Assembly: GCA_022640795.1 (NCBI GenBank)
Contig: JALCCK010000028.1
Span: forward strand, 1 to 35,135
Direction: 5' to 3'
DNA length: 35,135 bases
Source of the DNA: Treponema sp.
GTDB taxonomy: Bacteria > Spirochaetota > Spirochaetia > Treponematales > Treponemataceae
A program made the translations under genes and the position numbers. Shown here piece after piece: positions 7,386 to 15,276 of the stretch (the first letter of the stretch is position 1; every line of letters starts with the position of its first letter). The notes beneath the pieces were generated by a model. That model searched no databases. It had not been told where the DNA came from and saw only the letters and a program-made list of their open reading frames with translations.

Positions 7386-8852
7386 ATGAATAACAAAAGT
7401 AAAATAAGTATTGTTTTTCTGCTGGCTTTATTCTTGCTCGGATCGTGCACTACTACCGGTAAAATTCCGGAAAATACGCCGTCGTCCGGGGAGACCGCAG
7501 CTGCACCGGAACCACAGGAAACTATATCGACGGCTGCCGCCGCTACTGCAGAACCGCTCCAGCAAAAAGCTCCGCCGGTCAATCCCAAAGTTGATTTTGT
7601 TCAGAGGCTCAAAAGTGAATTGGCGAATGGGTCCGCCGATTCAGCATTAACTCTTTTTGACGGTTTGTCTGCAGATCTTCAGAATGATCAGGGGCTTCAA
7701 ATCCTGAAAGCCTCCCTCTTTGTTTCTGCCGGCCGTCTTGACGAGGCTGCGGCGTTAGGTAAACAGCTGGAAGAACAGGATCCTAAGAATCCTGATATAC
7801 TGGCACTCAATGTAATGATTGCGAAGGCTGCCGGTAATGAATCGGAGAAAGATTCTATTATAAAAAAGATGATTGCCATTGATCCGTATAATTCTGAGGC
7901 AAATGTCGAACTGGGTGAGGAACAGGTGTTACGGCATAATTACAAGCTTGCGCGGAAATACTATCAGCTCAGTCTGGTAAAAGATCCTTCAAATATCCGG
8001 GGACTTTTCGGTTACGGACAGACATCGTACTATCTTAATGCGCTTGACGACGCCCGCACTGCTTTTAAAAATATTCTCGCCTCCGATAGCGAAAACGCTC
8101 TTGCGTTGTGTTATCTGGGAAAACTCGAAGCTGAAGGGCAGAACTATAAAAAAGCGGTCGAATATATTGAGAAAGCCCTGCAGAGTGATCCTGGAAATTA
8201 CGATTTTTATATTGATTTGGGAAATTACAAACGATATCTGGGAAAATTTTCTGATGCTGAGGCGGCTTTCACAAAGGCAATCGGTATTCGTCCTGATTAT
8301 TTCCTGGCATACACATATCGCGGCGGGCTTTATGACGAACAGAATAAATTTGATGCTGCTTATAACGATTATAAAAAAATAGTTGAAACAAACCCCGGTT
8401 ATTATTTTGCCTATGAATTGCTTGGTATACTTGCCTGGCATGCAGAGGACTATGCCCAGGCCGTAAAAGCCTTCGGACTTGCATGGTCCGTAAATAAAAA
8501 AAATGTTTCCTATCCGCTTATGCAGGCAGCATCGTACTATAAAACGGGAAATAACCTGGAAGCGGAAAAGGTTCTTGAAGATGCAATGAAAACTCTCGAC
8601 CGCAGTTCGCTTGACTACGAAATGGTTCGTCTCTATCATGACAGAGGTGGAGTAAATGCAGAATCGTCTGTAACCCTGAAAGTACAGAATGAGACAGACA
8701 ATACGAAGCGGGGAAAGATGCTCTACTATCTTGGGCTTTACTGGGAGCTTAAGGGACTTGATTCTCTTGCAGAAAAATATTATGCGGAAGTTGCAAGCCT
8801 TAACTGTCCGTTGTTTTTCGAATATCGTCTAGCCGAATGGTGCGTTAAATAA
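7386..8852 (+). CDS. TPR-repeat lipoprotein
   Basis: 488 aa. AGGAG lies upstream of ATG 7386. The signal peptide ends in a lipobox LLGSC with Cys21, so the protein is probably anchored in a periplasm-facing membrane leaflet. A Pro/Ala/Thr-rich linker (about 25-65) leads to helical repeats. Six consecutive 34-residue TPR units are clear from about 171 to 374, each with the G/Y/A pattern and a closing DP or NP (for example ALQSDPGNY). Irregular TPR-like helices lie on either side. TPR lipoproteins act as docking platforms, in outer-membrane assembly or in complex formation. It lies 12 bases upstream of the TraB-like gene and is probably co-transcribed with it. Confidence 0.85.
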   Translation: MNNKSKISIVFLLALFLLGSCTTTGKIPENTPSSGETAAAPEPQETISTAAAATAEPLQQKAPPVNPKVDFVQRLKSELANGSADSALTLFDGLSADLQNDQGLQILKASLFVSAGRLDEAAALGKQLEEQDPKNPDILALNVMIAKAAGNESEKDSIIKKMIAIDPYNSEANVELGEEQVLRHNYKLARKYYQLSLVKDPSNIRGLFGYGQTSYYLNALDDARTAFKNILASDSENALALCYLGKLEAEGQNYKKAVEYIEKALQSDPGNYDFYIDLGNYKRYLGKFSDAEAAFTKAIGIRPDYFLAYTYRGGLYDEQNKFDAAYNDYKKIVETNPGYYFAYELLGILAWHAEDYAQAVKAFGLAWSVNKKNVSYPLMQAASYYKTGNNLEAEKVLEDAMKTLDRSSLDYEMVRLYHDRGGVNAESSVTLKVQNETDNTKRGKMLYYLGLYWELKGLDSLAEKYYAEVASLNCPLFFEYRLAEWCVK

Positions 8853-8864
8853 AAGGAAGTATAC

Positions 8865-10064
8865 ATGGGTCAAACGGAAAAATATCTGCAGCTGAACGGG
8901 CGGGAGATAATCTTAATAGGAACAGCACATATTTCGAAAGAAAGTATTAGTGAAGTAACGGCTGCGATTAAAAATGAAACTCCTGATACGGTTGCTATCG
9001 AACTTGATGAAAAAAGGCTTGAATCTCTTACCAATCCTGATTCATGGCGCAAACTTGATATTATAAGTATTCTCCGGCATAAACAGGGTTTCCTTATGCT
9101 GGCGAATCTTGTACTTTCGTCTTTTCAACGCAGGATGGGCAGTTCTGTTTCAGTAAAACCCGGTGACGAAATGAAAGCTGCATATGAAACTTCGAAGGAA
9201 CTTGGCATTCAGACCGTTATGGTGGACCGTCCGATACAGATAACGTTGCGGCGTGCGTGGGCTATGAATTCTTTCTTCGGAAAAATGAAACTGCTGGCAA
9301 CGCTTTTTTCCAGCATATTTAATACGGAAGATGTTTCGGCGCAGGAGATAGAGAATCTTAAAAAATCCAATGAAATGGATTCAATGATGAATGAACTTGC
9401 GGACTATCTTCCGGCTGTAAAGAAGGTTCTGATCGATGAACGTGATCGGTATCTGGCGACTCGCATATGGACAGCACCGGGAACTAAAATTATCGCTGTC
9501 CTGGGGGCAGGACATTTGCCCGGCGTTCAGGCACATCTGGCAGGATTGAGTGCCGGAACGGAGGATTCCGATGTTACCGATATTGCGGCGGTCCCTTCGA
9601 AAAAGAAAGGTTCTGCCGTGATCGGCTGGATTATTCCTGTTCTGATTATAGCGCTTATCGTACTGGGATTCTATTTTGGTGGTAAAAATCAGGGAAAATC
9701 CATGGTGGGTATGTGGATAGTCTGGAATGGCGCGCTTGCTGCAGTCGGCACAGTGCTTGCCGGAGGGCATCCGCTTACCATACTGGCAGCTTTTTTCGGG
9801 GCCCCGGTAACATCTTTATGTCCGCTTGTCGGAGTTGGAATAGTAACCGGTATTGTGCAGGCTTTTATCTGCAAGCCGAAAGTAGCTGATATGGAGTCGC
9901 TTCAGCAGGATGCCGGAACGGTCAAAGGTTTTTATCATAACAGGATACTCCGTGTTCTTCTGGTTTTTTTCCTGTCATCGCTGGGGAGCTCTATCGGCAC
10001 GTTTGTTGCAGGGGCATCATTTGTGACACAGATTGGCAGTTTTTTTTCCGGACTTATAAAATGA
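8865..10064 (+). CDS. TraB/PrgY/GumN-family membrane protein
   Basis: 399 aa. The N-terminal domain carries the family signatures: LIGTAHISKES near residue 17, VAIELDEKRL, PGDEMKAAYE, VMVDRPIQITLRRAW, LIDERDRYLA and VLGAGHLPGV. The His and Glu residues in these motifs are thought to form a metal-dependent hydrolase-like site related to Tiki/PrgY. From about residue 250 there are several hydrophobic segments, starting IIPVLIIALIVLGFYFGG and ending SFVTQIGSFFSGL, so it is an integral membrane protein. PrgY is linked to inhibition of a peptide pheromone; the bacterial role is otherwise poorly known. It is co-directional with the TPR lipoprotein. Confidence 0.88.
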   Translation: MGQTEKYLQLNGREIILIGTAHISKESISEVTAAIKNETPDTVAIELDEKRLESLTNPDSWRKLDIISILRHKQGFLMLANLVLSSFQRRMGSSVSVKPGDEMKAAYETSKELGIQTVMVDRPIQITLRRAWAMNSFFGKMKLLATLFSSIFNTEDVSAQEIENLKKSNEMDSMMNELADYLPAVKKVLIDERDRYLATRIWTAPGTKIIAVLGAGHLPGVQAHLAGLSAGTEDSDVTDIAAVPSKKKGSAVIGWIIPVLIIALIVLGFYFGGKNQGKSMVGMWIVWNGALAAVGTVLAGGHPLTILAAFFGAPVTSLCPLVGVGIVTGIVQAFICKPKVADMESLQQDAGTVKGFYHNRILRVLLVFFLSSLGSSIGTFVAGASFVTQIGSFFSGLIK

Positions 10065-10090
10065 TTTCCCGGTAGCGGTTTTTTTTCTGC

Positions 10091-10107
10091 TATAACAAGA
10101 TGTTACA
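10091..10107. promoter_or_regulatory. Operator-like dyad similar to the lipoprotein operators
   Basis: TATAACA-AGA-TGTTACA matches the core ATAACA-N3-TGTTA seen twice at 4311-4356. It lies just after the TraB-like gene and before the hairpin at 10194. It could control a short transcript into that hairpin, but no good promoter is placed with confidence. Confidence 0.4.
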
Positions 10108-10193
10108 ATCATTTTAATATTGGATAAAGTTTTAAATGGTAAAGTATTGTTGTTGACAGGGAAAGCAGTTGATTCGACTGTATGTTTTTACGT

Positions 10194-10295
10194 GCCCTGA
10201 AACTGAAGGTTGTAAATTCGGAAGACCGTTTAATCTCTCTCCTTTCCGGTTTCCGGCTGCGACCTTCAGCTTCAGGGCTTCCCTTTTTTATTTTG
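10194..10295 (+). terminator. Long hairpin with T tail: TraB-operon terminator, possibly a small RNA
   Basis: A 19-base stem (10194-10212 with 10260-10278, 17 pairs matching) encloses a second CGGAA/CCGG stem and a pyrimidine-rich loop containing CTCTCTCC (10235-10242). It is followed by CCCTTTTTTATTTT. The T tail is on the plus strand, so it stops plus-strand transcription; the tail overlaps the radA stop codon. A TTGACA at 10153 hints at a separate promoter, but no -10 box lies at proper spacing. Confidence 0.65.
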
Positions 10296-11646
10296 AAAAC
10301 AGAATTTTTATAAGATTCTTTATATCGGTCGTAACGGTTATGCCATCTGTTTTTTCAGGCGCCAGGATCGTCGTAAACCCGAGTCCCTGTGCAGTTTTTG
10401 CACGTAACCGGATTCTGCTTACGGGACGTATTTCGCCTGCAAGGCTCAGCTCTCCTATAAGAACTGTTTCGCGGGGAACCGGAATCCCGGTCCGTGCTGA
10501 ATATAGTGCTGCTGCAAGGGCGGCATCTATGGCACTTTCCGTCAGCCGGACTCCGCCGGCAACGTTTATATACAGATCCTGATCACTGAATCGTAGTCCT
10601 GCCCGTTTTTCGAGAACTGCTGCAATTCTGCTTATTCGTGCAGTATCTATTTTGTCACTATAAACACGAGTTATTGCTGCCTTTGCGGAAACAGTAAGAG
10701 CCTGTATTTCCACGAGAAAAACTCTTGTTCCTTCGAATACTGCTGTACAGGCAACGCCTTCCGGCTGCGTACCGTTGCGACGGGTCAGAAACATCGTACT
10801 CGGATCCTGCACGGGAATAAGCCCCTTTGTTCCCATTTGAAAAATACCTATTTCATCAACAGATCCAAATCTGTTCTTCCGTGCATGCAGAAATCGTACT
10901 TCATCATTGTTCCGTTCAAAGGAAATAACGGTATCGACAAGGTGCTCCAGAGATTTCGGACCTGCAATTATACCTTCTTTTGTTACGTGCGCTGTCATCA
11001 GAAGAACAGCATCACGTTCTTTTATCCATCCGACAAGTTCGTTAGCACAATATTTTAACTGGCTGACAGTTCCCGGTACCAGTCCTGCTTCTGCTGAATA
11101 GACTGTCTGAATAGAATCGATAAAGACGAGGACGGGATTCAAACTGTTCAGTGCATCGAGAATGTCTTCAAGCCGTGTCGTACAGAGAATTTCAATACCG
11201 GTACTTTCGATGCAAAGTCTGTCGGCTCTCGATTTTATTTGTGAGGCTGATTCTTCTCCGGTTACGTAAAGTATACGGCCGTTCAATCCACCCCTTGTTG
11301 CGGCTGCAGCCGTCTGCAGCAGTAACGTCGATTTTCCTATACCCGGTTCACCGCCGATAAGAACGGCAGAACGTTTCATAGCTCCGCCTCCCAGCACGCG
11401 GTCGAATTCTTCAATGCCTGTTATCAGACGTTCTCCTGCAAGAGTGATGACTGCAGAAAGCGGTACCGGTTTTATTTTTACCGCAAGTCCTTTCTGCGTA
11501 CCCGCCGCCGCTTTTGCATTTTGATCTACTATGCACTCTTCAAGGGAATTCCACTCACCGCACTCAGGACATCGTCCGAGCCAGCGCGGGCTGGTATAAC
11601 CGCAGGAAATACATTTATAAAGCAATGATCCGTTTTTTTTTCGCAT
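10288..11646 (-). CDS. radA: DNA repair protein RadA/Sms
   Basis: 452 aa, a RecA-related ATPase that helps branch migration during recombination. The N-terminal zinc finger is complete: Cys12, Cys15, Cys26 and Cys29 (CISCG, CPECG). Walker A is GGEPGIGKST at residues 98-107. The RadA-specific KNRFG motif is in ARKNRFGSVDEIG. The C-terminal Lon-like domain is present (VAGGVRLTESAIDAALAAAL and GELSLAGEIR). Length is normal. AAGGAGAAGG lies before the ATG. It is 9 bases downstream of the NusG-domain-II gene on the same strand and probably shares its message. Confidence 0.97.
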   Translation of the reverse strand: MRKKNGSLLYKCISCGYTSPRWLGRCPECGEWNSLEECIVDQNAKAAAGTQKGLAVKIKPVPLSAVITLAGERLITGIEEFDRVLGGGAMKRSAVLIGGEPGIGKSTLLLQTAAAATRGGLNGRILYVTGEESASQIKSRADRLCIESTGIEILCTTRLEDILDALNSLNPVLVFIDSIQTVYSAEAGLVPGTVSQLKYCANELVGWIKERDAVLLMTAHVTKEGIIAGPKSLEHLVDTVISFERNNDEVRFLHARKNRFGSVDEIGIFQMGTKGLIPVQDPSTMFLTRRNGTQPEGVACTAVFEGTRVFLVEIQALTVSAKAAITRVYSDKIDTARISRIAAVLEKRAGLRFSDQDLYINVAGGVRLTESAIDAALAAALYSARTGIPVPRETVLIGELSLAGEIRPVSRIRLRAKTAQGLGFTTILAPEKTDGITVTTDIKNLIKILFSK

Positions 11647-11655
11647 ACCTTCTCC

Positions 11656-12033
11656 TTAAAAAGAATCAGCATCCGTTTGTTTCGAAGTTCCCGGTCGTTC
11701 AATACGAATGAAAATCTGGTTAGGCAGACAGGCTATCCAGTCCGAGTCTTTACTGATCGGTGCGGATTTTACACAGAGTTTATTCGGGCACGGAGAATCT
11801 AAAAAGCAGGCTGTACCATTTTTTATTTGTATAACAGAATCGCCAATTTTTCCGGGAATAGTGACGGTTCTGTCTTTTGTAAGCGGATAGACATATTGAC
11901 CTTCGGGCGTATCAATAACAAGTTCAGGATTTCCTTTTCCTGTTTGCCGTATAAAATTTATTGAAAAAATGACAGCGGCAATGGAAATGATCGTTATGAT
12001 AAAATCTCCTGTTTTAAGCCCTGTTTTTTGCAA
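11656..12033 (-). CDS. NusG domain II-containing membrane protein
   Basis: About 125 aa. The likely start is TTG 12033, because GGAG lies six bases before it; an in-frame TTG at 12054 has no such site. One transmembrane helix (DFIITIISIAAVIFSINFI) leads into a small domain with the family signature DSPCPNKLCVKSAPIS and DWIACLPNQIFIRIE. This is the NusG_II (domain II) fold found as a stand-alone exported domain in spirochaetes and Firmicutes. The paired cysteines may form a disulfide. Its role is unknown. It precedes radA in an operon. Confidence 0.85.
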   Translation of the reverse strand: MQKTGLKTGDFIITIISIAAVIFSINFIRQTGKGNPELVIDTPEGQYVYPLTKDRTVTIPGKIGDSVIQIKNGTACFLDSPCPNKLCVKSAPISKDSDWIACLPNQIFIRIERPGTSKQTDADSF

Positions 12034-12098
12034 TATGTTCTCCTTGTTTTTCAACTGGATGAAATCCCGAATTTCTTAATTATATTTAGTTTTTCTAC

Positions 12099-12127
12099 TT
12101 GACTTTTTTTTATTCTATTATTAGAAT
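12099..12127 (+). promoter_or_regulatory. Promoter of a candidate small RNA
   Basis: TTGACT (12099-12104), 17 bases, TAGAAT (12122-12127). The -10 box is one arm of a perfect dyad TATTCTA-TTAT-TAGAATA (12111-12128), which would suit an operator. No open reading frame follows, only a structured 100-base stretch. Confidence 0.65.
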
Positions 12128-12133
12128 AAAGTT

Positions 12134-12231
12134 AAGCTTGCAAAAAGCTGATAAACTCTCTCCGATGTCCAGATTTACTGGACGACAGGGCTTCAGGGCA
12201 GTGTTACTGCTTTGAAGCCCTGCTTTATTTT
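12134..12231 (+). ncRNA. Candidate small RNA, about 100 nt
   Basis: A good promoter and a strong terminator frame a non-coding stretch running opposite to both neighbouring genes. Elements in order: a small AGCTT/AAGCT stem, a single-stranded CTCTCTCC (12156-12163) able to pair with GGAG-type ribosome binding sites, a GTCCAG-ATTTA-CTGGAC hairpin (12167-12183), and a 17-pair terminator hairpin with a GTT loop. It matches no RNA family I recognise (not SRP, 6S, tmRNA or RNase P). It probably acts by pairing with mRNAs; the targets are unknown. Confidence 0.6.
12186..12231 (+). terminator. Strong intrinsic terminator of the candidate small RNA
   Basis: An uninterrupted 17-pair stem (12186-12202 with 12206-12222, two G-U pairs) with loop GTT, followed by CTTTATTTT. 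The T run is on the plus strand only, so it does not serve cysE. It would stop the plus-strand RNA from running antisense through cysE. Confidence 0.8.
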
Positions 12232-13133
12232 CTGTCCTTGATTTTTTTACAGGTTACGGCTCCCGAGGCCGGGTCCTGAGTATAAACTGTTCCTGCCGGA
12301 ATTGAATGTGTAAGACAGGTATTGCCGCCGATCGTACAACCTTCCCCGACAACTGTTTCTCCACCTAAAATTGTTGCGTTTGAATATATGGTAACATTGT
12401 TTTCAATGGTAGGATGACGTTTTTTATTCATCAGGCTTTTTTTGACGCTCAAAGCCCCTAATGTTACTCCCTGATATAATTTTACATTATCGCCGATTAT
12501 TGTGGTTTCTCCAATGACGACGCCTGTCCCGTGATCTATAAAGAATGATTCTCCGATAACGGCACCGGGGTGTATGTCGATACCGGTTTTGCCGTGAATA
12601 TGTTCGCTCATGATTCGTGGAATTATAGGTACGCCGTTTATGTAAAGAAAATGTGCAATTCTATGTACCAGAATAGCTTCGAGACCCGGATAGGACAATA
12701 TCACTTCTTCCTTGCTCCGCGCAGCGGGATCTCCGTCGAGCGCGGCTTGTGCATCGAGCTGTAATTTTCTGCGTATTTCCGGTATTTCCCCGATAAGCGC
12801 CTGCACTGTCTTTTCCGCAAGCGCGTAACAGTGCGAATGAATTACATCTCCGGGAATACCGTTTTTTTGTGTGACGACAAAATCGAGTGCTTTCTGAATT
12901 TCTTTCGTAAGCATCGCTATTATTCTGTTTACCCGAAGGCCGGTGACATACTGGAGATTCTGGAGGTCAAGCTGCTCAGCCGTTCTGAATCCGGGATAGA
13001 TGAGACACTGTAAGTCCTGGATAACGGTAACGACGTTTTGGCGGTTCGGAAAATTTTCGGTTTCCGTCCGGTTTATACCCCCGTATTTTTCATAGGAGTC
13101 AAGTATTTTCTGTATTGCTGTATCTGTATTCAA
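12225..13133 (-). CDS. cysE: Serine O-acetyltransferase
   Basis: About 302 aa. Transfers acetyl from acetyl-CoA to L-serine, the first step of cysteine synthesis. Two adjacent TTG codons (13136 and 13133) can start it; GGAGG is 3 and 6 bases away respectively, favouring 13133. The N-terminal helical domain is followed by a left-handed beta-helix of hexapeptide repeats ([20 protein letters not shown], then [20 protein letters not shown]). The active-site His lies in [11 protein letters not shown]. The long N-terminal part fits the EpsC/CysE type found in anaerobes. No cysK is in the window. Confidence 0.93.
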   Translation of the reverse strand: MNTDTAIQKILDSYEKYGGINRTETENFPNRQNVVTVIQDLQCLIYPGFRTAEQLDLQNLQYVTGLRVNRIIAMLTKEIQKALDFVVTQKNGIPGDVIHSHCYALAEKTVQALIGEIPEIRRKLQLDAQAALDGDPAARSKEEVILSYPGLEAILVHRIAHFLYINGVPIIPRIMSEHIHGKTGIDIHPGAVIGESFFIDHGTGVVIGETTIIGDNVKLYQGVTLGALSVKKSLMNKKRHPTIENNVTIYSNATILGGETVVGEGCTIGGNTCLTHSIPAGTVYTQDPASGAVTCKKIKDRK

Positions 13134-13339
13134 CAAATGCCTCCGGAACTGTTTTCTGTTTGCTATGATATAAAATAATAAATTTTCAGAGAAAAAACAG
13201 TAATTCTTAAGATTATCTGCTATCTGCCATACGACAGGGGACTATAGCATAATTATTCGATTTCTGAAAGACTGGAAACTAACCATTCGCTATAAAACCA
13301 TTCACTGTACCGGATATATAATATTTTCATTTTTATGGC

Positions 13340-13368
13340 TTGACATAATTATCCGTCTCAGGTATATT
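13340..13368 (+). promoter_or_regulatory. Promoter of the tRNA-Thr / rpmG / secE-nusG unit
   Basis: TTGACA (13340-13345), a 17-base spacer and TATATT (13363-13368), 26 bases before the tRNA-Thr gene. It is close to consensus, as expected for a stable-RNA and ribosomal transcript. The 200 bases before it hold no gene that I can see. Confidence 0.85.
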
Positions 13369-13394
13369 TTTTAGACGCATCACTGGATACATAT

Positions 13395-13467
13395 GCCCTT
13401 GTAGCTCAGTCGGTAGAGCGCAACCATGGTAAGGTTGAGGTCTGCGGTTCGATTCCGCACGGGGGCT
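13395..13467 (+). tRNA. tRNA-Thr (anticodon GGT)
   Basis: A full cloverleaf is visible. The acceptor GCCCTTG pairs with CGGGGGC, the D arm has GTAGCTCAGTCGGTAGAGC, the anticodon stem CAACC/GGTTG holds loop ATGGTAA, and the T arm is TGCGG-TTCGATT-CCGCA. The CCA end is not encoded. Confidence 0.95.
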
Positions 13468-13513
13468 TCGCATGAATTGTAATTTTGTTTAATTTGTTTG
13501 TTAGGAGATAACT

Positions 13514-13690
13514 ATGGCCAGCAAAAAGAAAGGCGCGGTAGAAATCGTTGCACTGCAGTGTACGGAATGCAAAAGAAAGAATTATACTACGACGAAAAAC
13601 CGTAAAAATATTCAGGGGAAGCTTGAACTGAAAAAATATTGCCCCTTTGACCGTAAACATACGCTGCATAAAGAAACGAAAGTCAAATAG
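13514..13690 (+). CDS. rpmG: 50S ribosomal protein L33
   Basis: 58 aa, just below usual size cut-offs. TTAGGAG precedes ATG 13514. The product starts [19 protein letters not shown] and includes [31 protein letters not shown]. The first zinc-type pair CTEC is present, but the second reads CPFD, so the fourth cysteine is an Asp: three of the four ligands of the zinc form remain. It sits between two tRNA genes in the same transcript, a conserved bacterial order. Confidence 0.95.
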   Translation: MASKKKGAVEIVALQCTECKRKNYTTTKNRKNIQGKLELKKYCPFDRKHTLHKETKVK

Positions 13691-13722
13691 TGATTATGTC
13701 TGTTTCGACAGACTTGCATAAT

Positions 13723-13795
13723 AGGTCAGTAGTTCAGTTGGTAGAGCATCGGTCTCCAAAACCGAGTGTCGCGGGTTCGAGTCCTGCCTGGCCTG
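13723..13795 (+). tRNA. tRNA-Trp (anticodon CCA)
   Basis: The acceptor AGGTCAG pairs with CTGGCCT, discriminator G. The anticodon stem TCGGT/ACCGA holds loop CTCCAAA, and the T arm is GCGGG-TTCGAGT-CCTGC. It lies directly before secE, the usual bacterial arrangement. Confidence 0.95.
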
Positions 13796-13818
13796 GAATT
13801 TAAATTAACGAGGACATT

Positions 13819-14001
13819 ATGGCAAAGATAATGACTTTTTTTCGAGAATGTGGAGCTGAACTCAGAAAGGTTGTATGGCCTGGCCGCGCTGATGTTATAT
13901 CCTCTGTAAAAGTAGTACTTGTTTCGATACTGGTTGTAGCACTCGTACTTGGTGCGCTTGACTTGGGATTTACGGCAGCTTTCCGAGCAATAATGAAATA
14001 G
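13819..14001 (+). CDS. secE: Protein translocase subunit SecE
   Basis: 60 aa, the short single-helix form. It contains the conserved cytoplasmic segment FFRECGAELRKVVWPGRADV, followed by one membrane helix (VVLVSILVVALVLGALDLGF). It clamps the two halves of SecY in the inner-membrane secretion channel. GAGG precedes the ATG. nusG follows 9 bases later. Confidence 0.97.
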   Translation: MAKIMTFFRECGAELRKVVWPGRADVISSVKVVLVSILVVALVLGALDLGFTAAFRAIMK

Positions 14002-14010
14002 AAGGACTGC

Positions 14011-14568
14011 ATGGCAAAAAGTTGGTATATTCTGCACACCTATACCGGGTATGAGGGAAAAATTGAACGTACTATCCGCACCTTACTTGAATCAAAAGAA
14101 CTTGATCCGAATGTTGTCATTGAAGTGAAAGTTCCGGTAGAAGAAGTCGTTGAAATCAAGAACGGGAAAAAACATGTGCGGAATAATAAATTCCTGCCCG
14201 GTTATATTATGCTGGAAATGGATCTTCCCGAACTCGGATGGAAAACAACGTGTTCCGAAATCAGACGTATTCAGGGGGTCACCGGCTTTGTTGGTACAAA
14301 ACCTAATGAACGTCCCCGGCCTATTTCCAATGAAGAAGTCAAAAATCTGCTTCAGAAATCAGGGGAAATCAAAGGTGAAAAGGCTGTTCATGTTAAACAG
14401 TCGTATGCTGTCGGCGAACAGGTCAAAATAACGGATGGTCCTTTTGCAACTTTCAGCGGAACGGTTGAAGAAGTAAACGTTGAGAAGGATAAGTTACGTG
14501 TTATGGTTCAGATCTTCGGCCGGGCGACGCCTGTCGAAGTCGGTTTGCTGCAGGCTGAAAAAATTTAA
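14011..14568 (+). CDS. nusG: Transcription termination/antitermination protein NusG
   Basis: 185 aa. The N-terminal NGN domain (SWYILHTYTGYEGKIERTI, FLPGYIMLEMDL, GFVGTKPNERPRP) binds the RNA polymerase clamp. The C-terminal KOW domain (VGEQVKITDGPFATFSGTV) links to ribosomal S10 or Rho. Length is normal with no insertion. Second gene after tRNA-Trp, co-transcribed with secE. Confidence 0.97.
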   Translation: MAKSWYILHTYTGYEGKIERTIRTLLESKELDPNVVIEVKVPVEEVVEIKNGKKHVRNNKFLPGYIMLEMDLPELGWKTTCSEIRRIQGVTGFVGTKPNERPRPISNEEVKNLLQKSGEIKGEKAVHVKQSYAVGEQVKITDGPFATFSGTVEEVNVEKDKLRVMVQIFGRATPVEVGLLQAEKI

Positions 14569-14575
14569 TATTTAA

Positions 14576-14611
14576 GCCAATTGAAAAAGTCTGCTAACTT
14601 TCGCAATTGGC
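14576..14611 (+). promoter_or_regulatory. Strong hairpin just after nusG
   Basis: Perfect arms GCCAATTG and CAATTGGC with an inner AAAGT/ACTTT stem, 8 bases after the nusG stop. It has no T run directly behind it, so it may stabilise or process the nusG message rather than terminate it. Confidence 0.6.
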
Positions 14612-14649
14612 GGTACGAAAAGGTTGCATTTTTAAAATTCGTCTGACTT

Positions 14650-14680
14650 TTGAAAGTGTCTTACTTTATCTTATTATAGA
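14650..14680 (+). promoter_or_regulatory. Probable promoter of the rplK-rpoC operon
   Basis: TTGAAA (14650-14655) with TTATAG/TATAGA about 18-19 bases on (14674-14680), in an A/T-rich stretch with a second TATAGAAT at 14685. It lies about 165 bases before rplK. The spacing is a little long, so the exact -10 is uncertain. Confidence 0.45.
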
Positions 14681-14707
14681 ATTTATAGAATAGAATCGGG
14701 TTTCGTT

Positions 14708-14815
14708 ACAGGATCTCTGAAGCGAACCTGTTTTCTTATTTTGGGAGAAGTTCATATCCGTCGGATCTCTGGGCTTCGCTAGTTCCGGATGCGGTGGTTT
14801 GTAAGAATTATCCGC
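14708..14815 (+). promoter_or_regulatory. Structured leader of the L11-L1 genes, possible autoregulatory switch
   Basis: The leader holds an ACAGG/CCTGT stem (14708-14731) followed by TTTCTTATTTT, a weak attenuator. It also carries a repeat of GGATCTCTG (14711-14719 and 14763-14771). CGGAT (14786-14790) can pair with either of two identical ATCCG segments (14756-14760 or 14810-14814), so two folds exclude each other. L1 commonly represses this operon by binding its leader; a site here is plausible but not proven. Confidence 0.45.
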
Positions 14816-14843
14816 CGGTTCATACCAATATAAGGAGAAATAT

Positions 14844-15275
14844 ATGGCTAAGAAAAAGGTTACGGCTGTCATCAAGCTGCAGTGCCCTGCAGGATCGGCA
14901 ACGCCGGCACCGCCTATAGGTCCCGCTCTCGGGCCTCATGGGGTAAGTGCTCCTAAATTTGTCCAGGAATTCAACGACAGAACCAAAACGATGGAAAAAG
15001 GACTTATTATTCCTGTCATCATTACGGTTTACCAGGATAAATCGTTTACTTTTATTCTGAAGACACCGCCGGCTGCTGTGCTTATTAAAAAAGCTATGAA
15101 GTTGGCGAAGGGGTCTGCGAATCCGCTTCGGGATAAAGTAGGAACGCTGTCCAAGAAAGATCTTGAAGAAATTGCAAAGGTGAAAATGCCCGATATCAAT
15201 GCAAATGACATTGAAGCGGCAAAAAAGATCATCGCAGGCACTGCCCGCAGTATGGGCGTGGAGGTGGAGCACTAA
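14844..15275 (+). CDS. rplK: 50S ribosomal protein L11
   Basis: 143 aa. The family core is obvious: [20 protein letters not shown] near the N-terminus, [16 protein letters not shown], and [11 protein letters not shown] at the end. AAGGAG precedes the ATG. L11 shapes the GTPase-associated centre of 23S rRNA and is the binding partner of thiopeptides. rplA begins 2 bases past the stop codon, so translation is coupled. Confidence 0.98.
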   Translation: MAKKKVTAVIKLQCPAGSATPAPPIGPALGPHGVSAPKFVQEFNDRTKTMEKGLIIPVIITVYQDKSFTFILKTPPAAVLIKKAMKLAKGSANPLRDKVGTLSKKDLEEIAKVKMPDINANDIEAAKKIIAGTARSMGVEVEH

Positions 15276-15276
15276 T

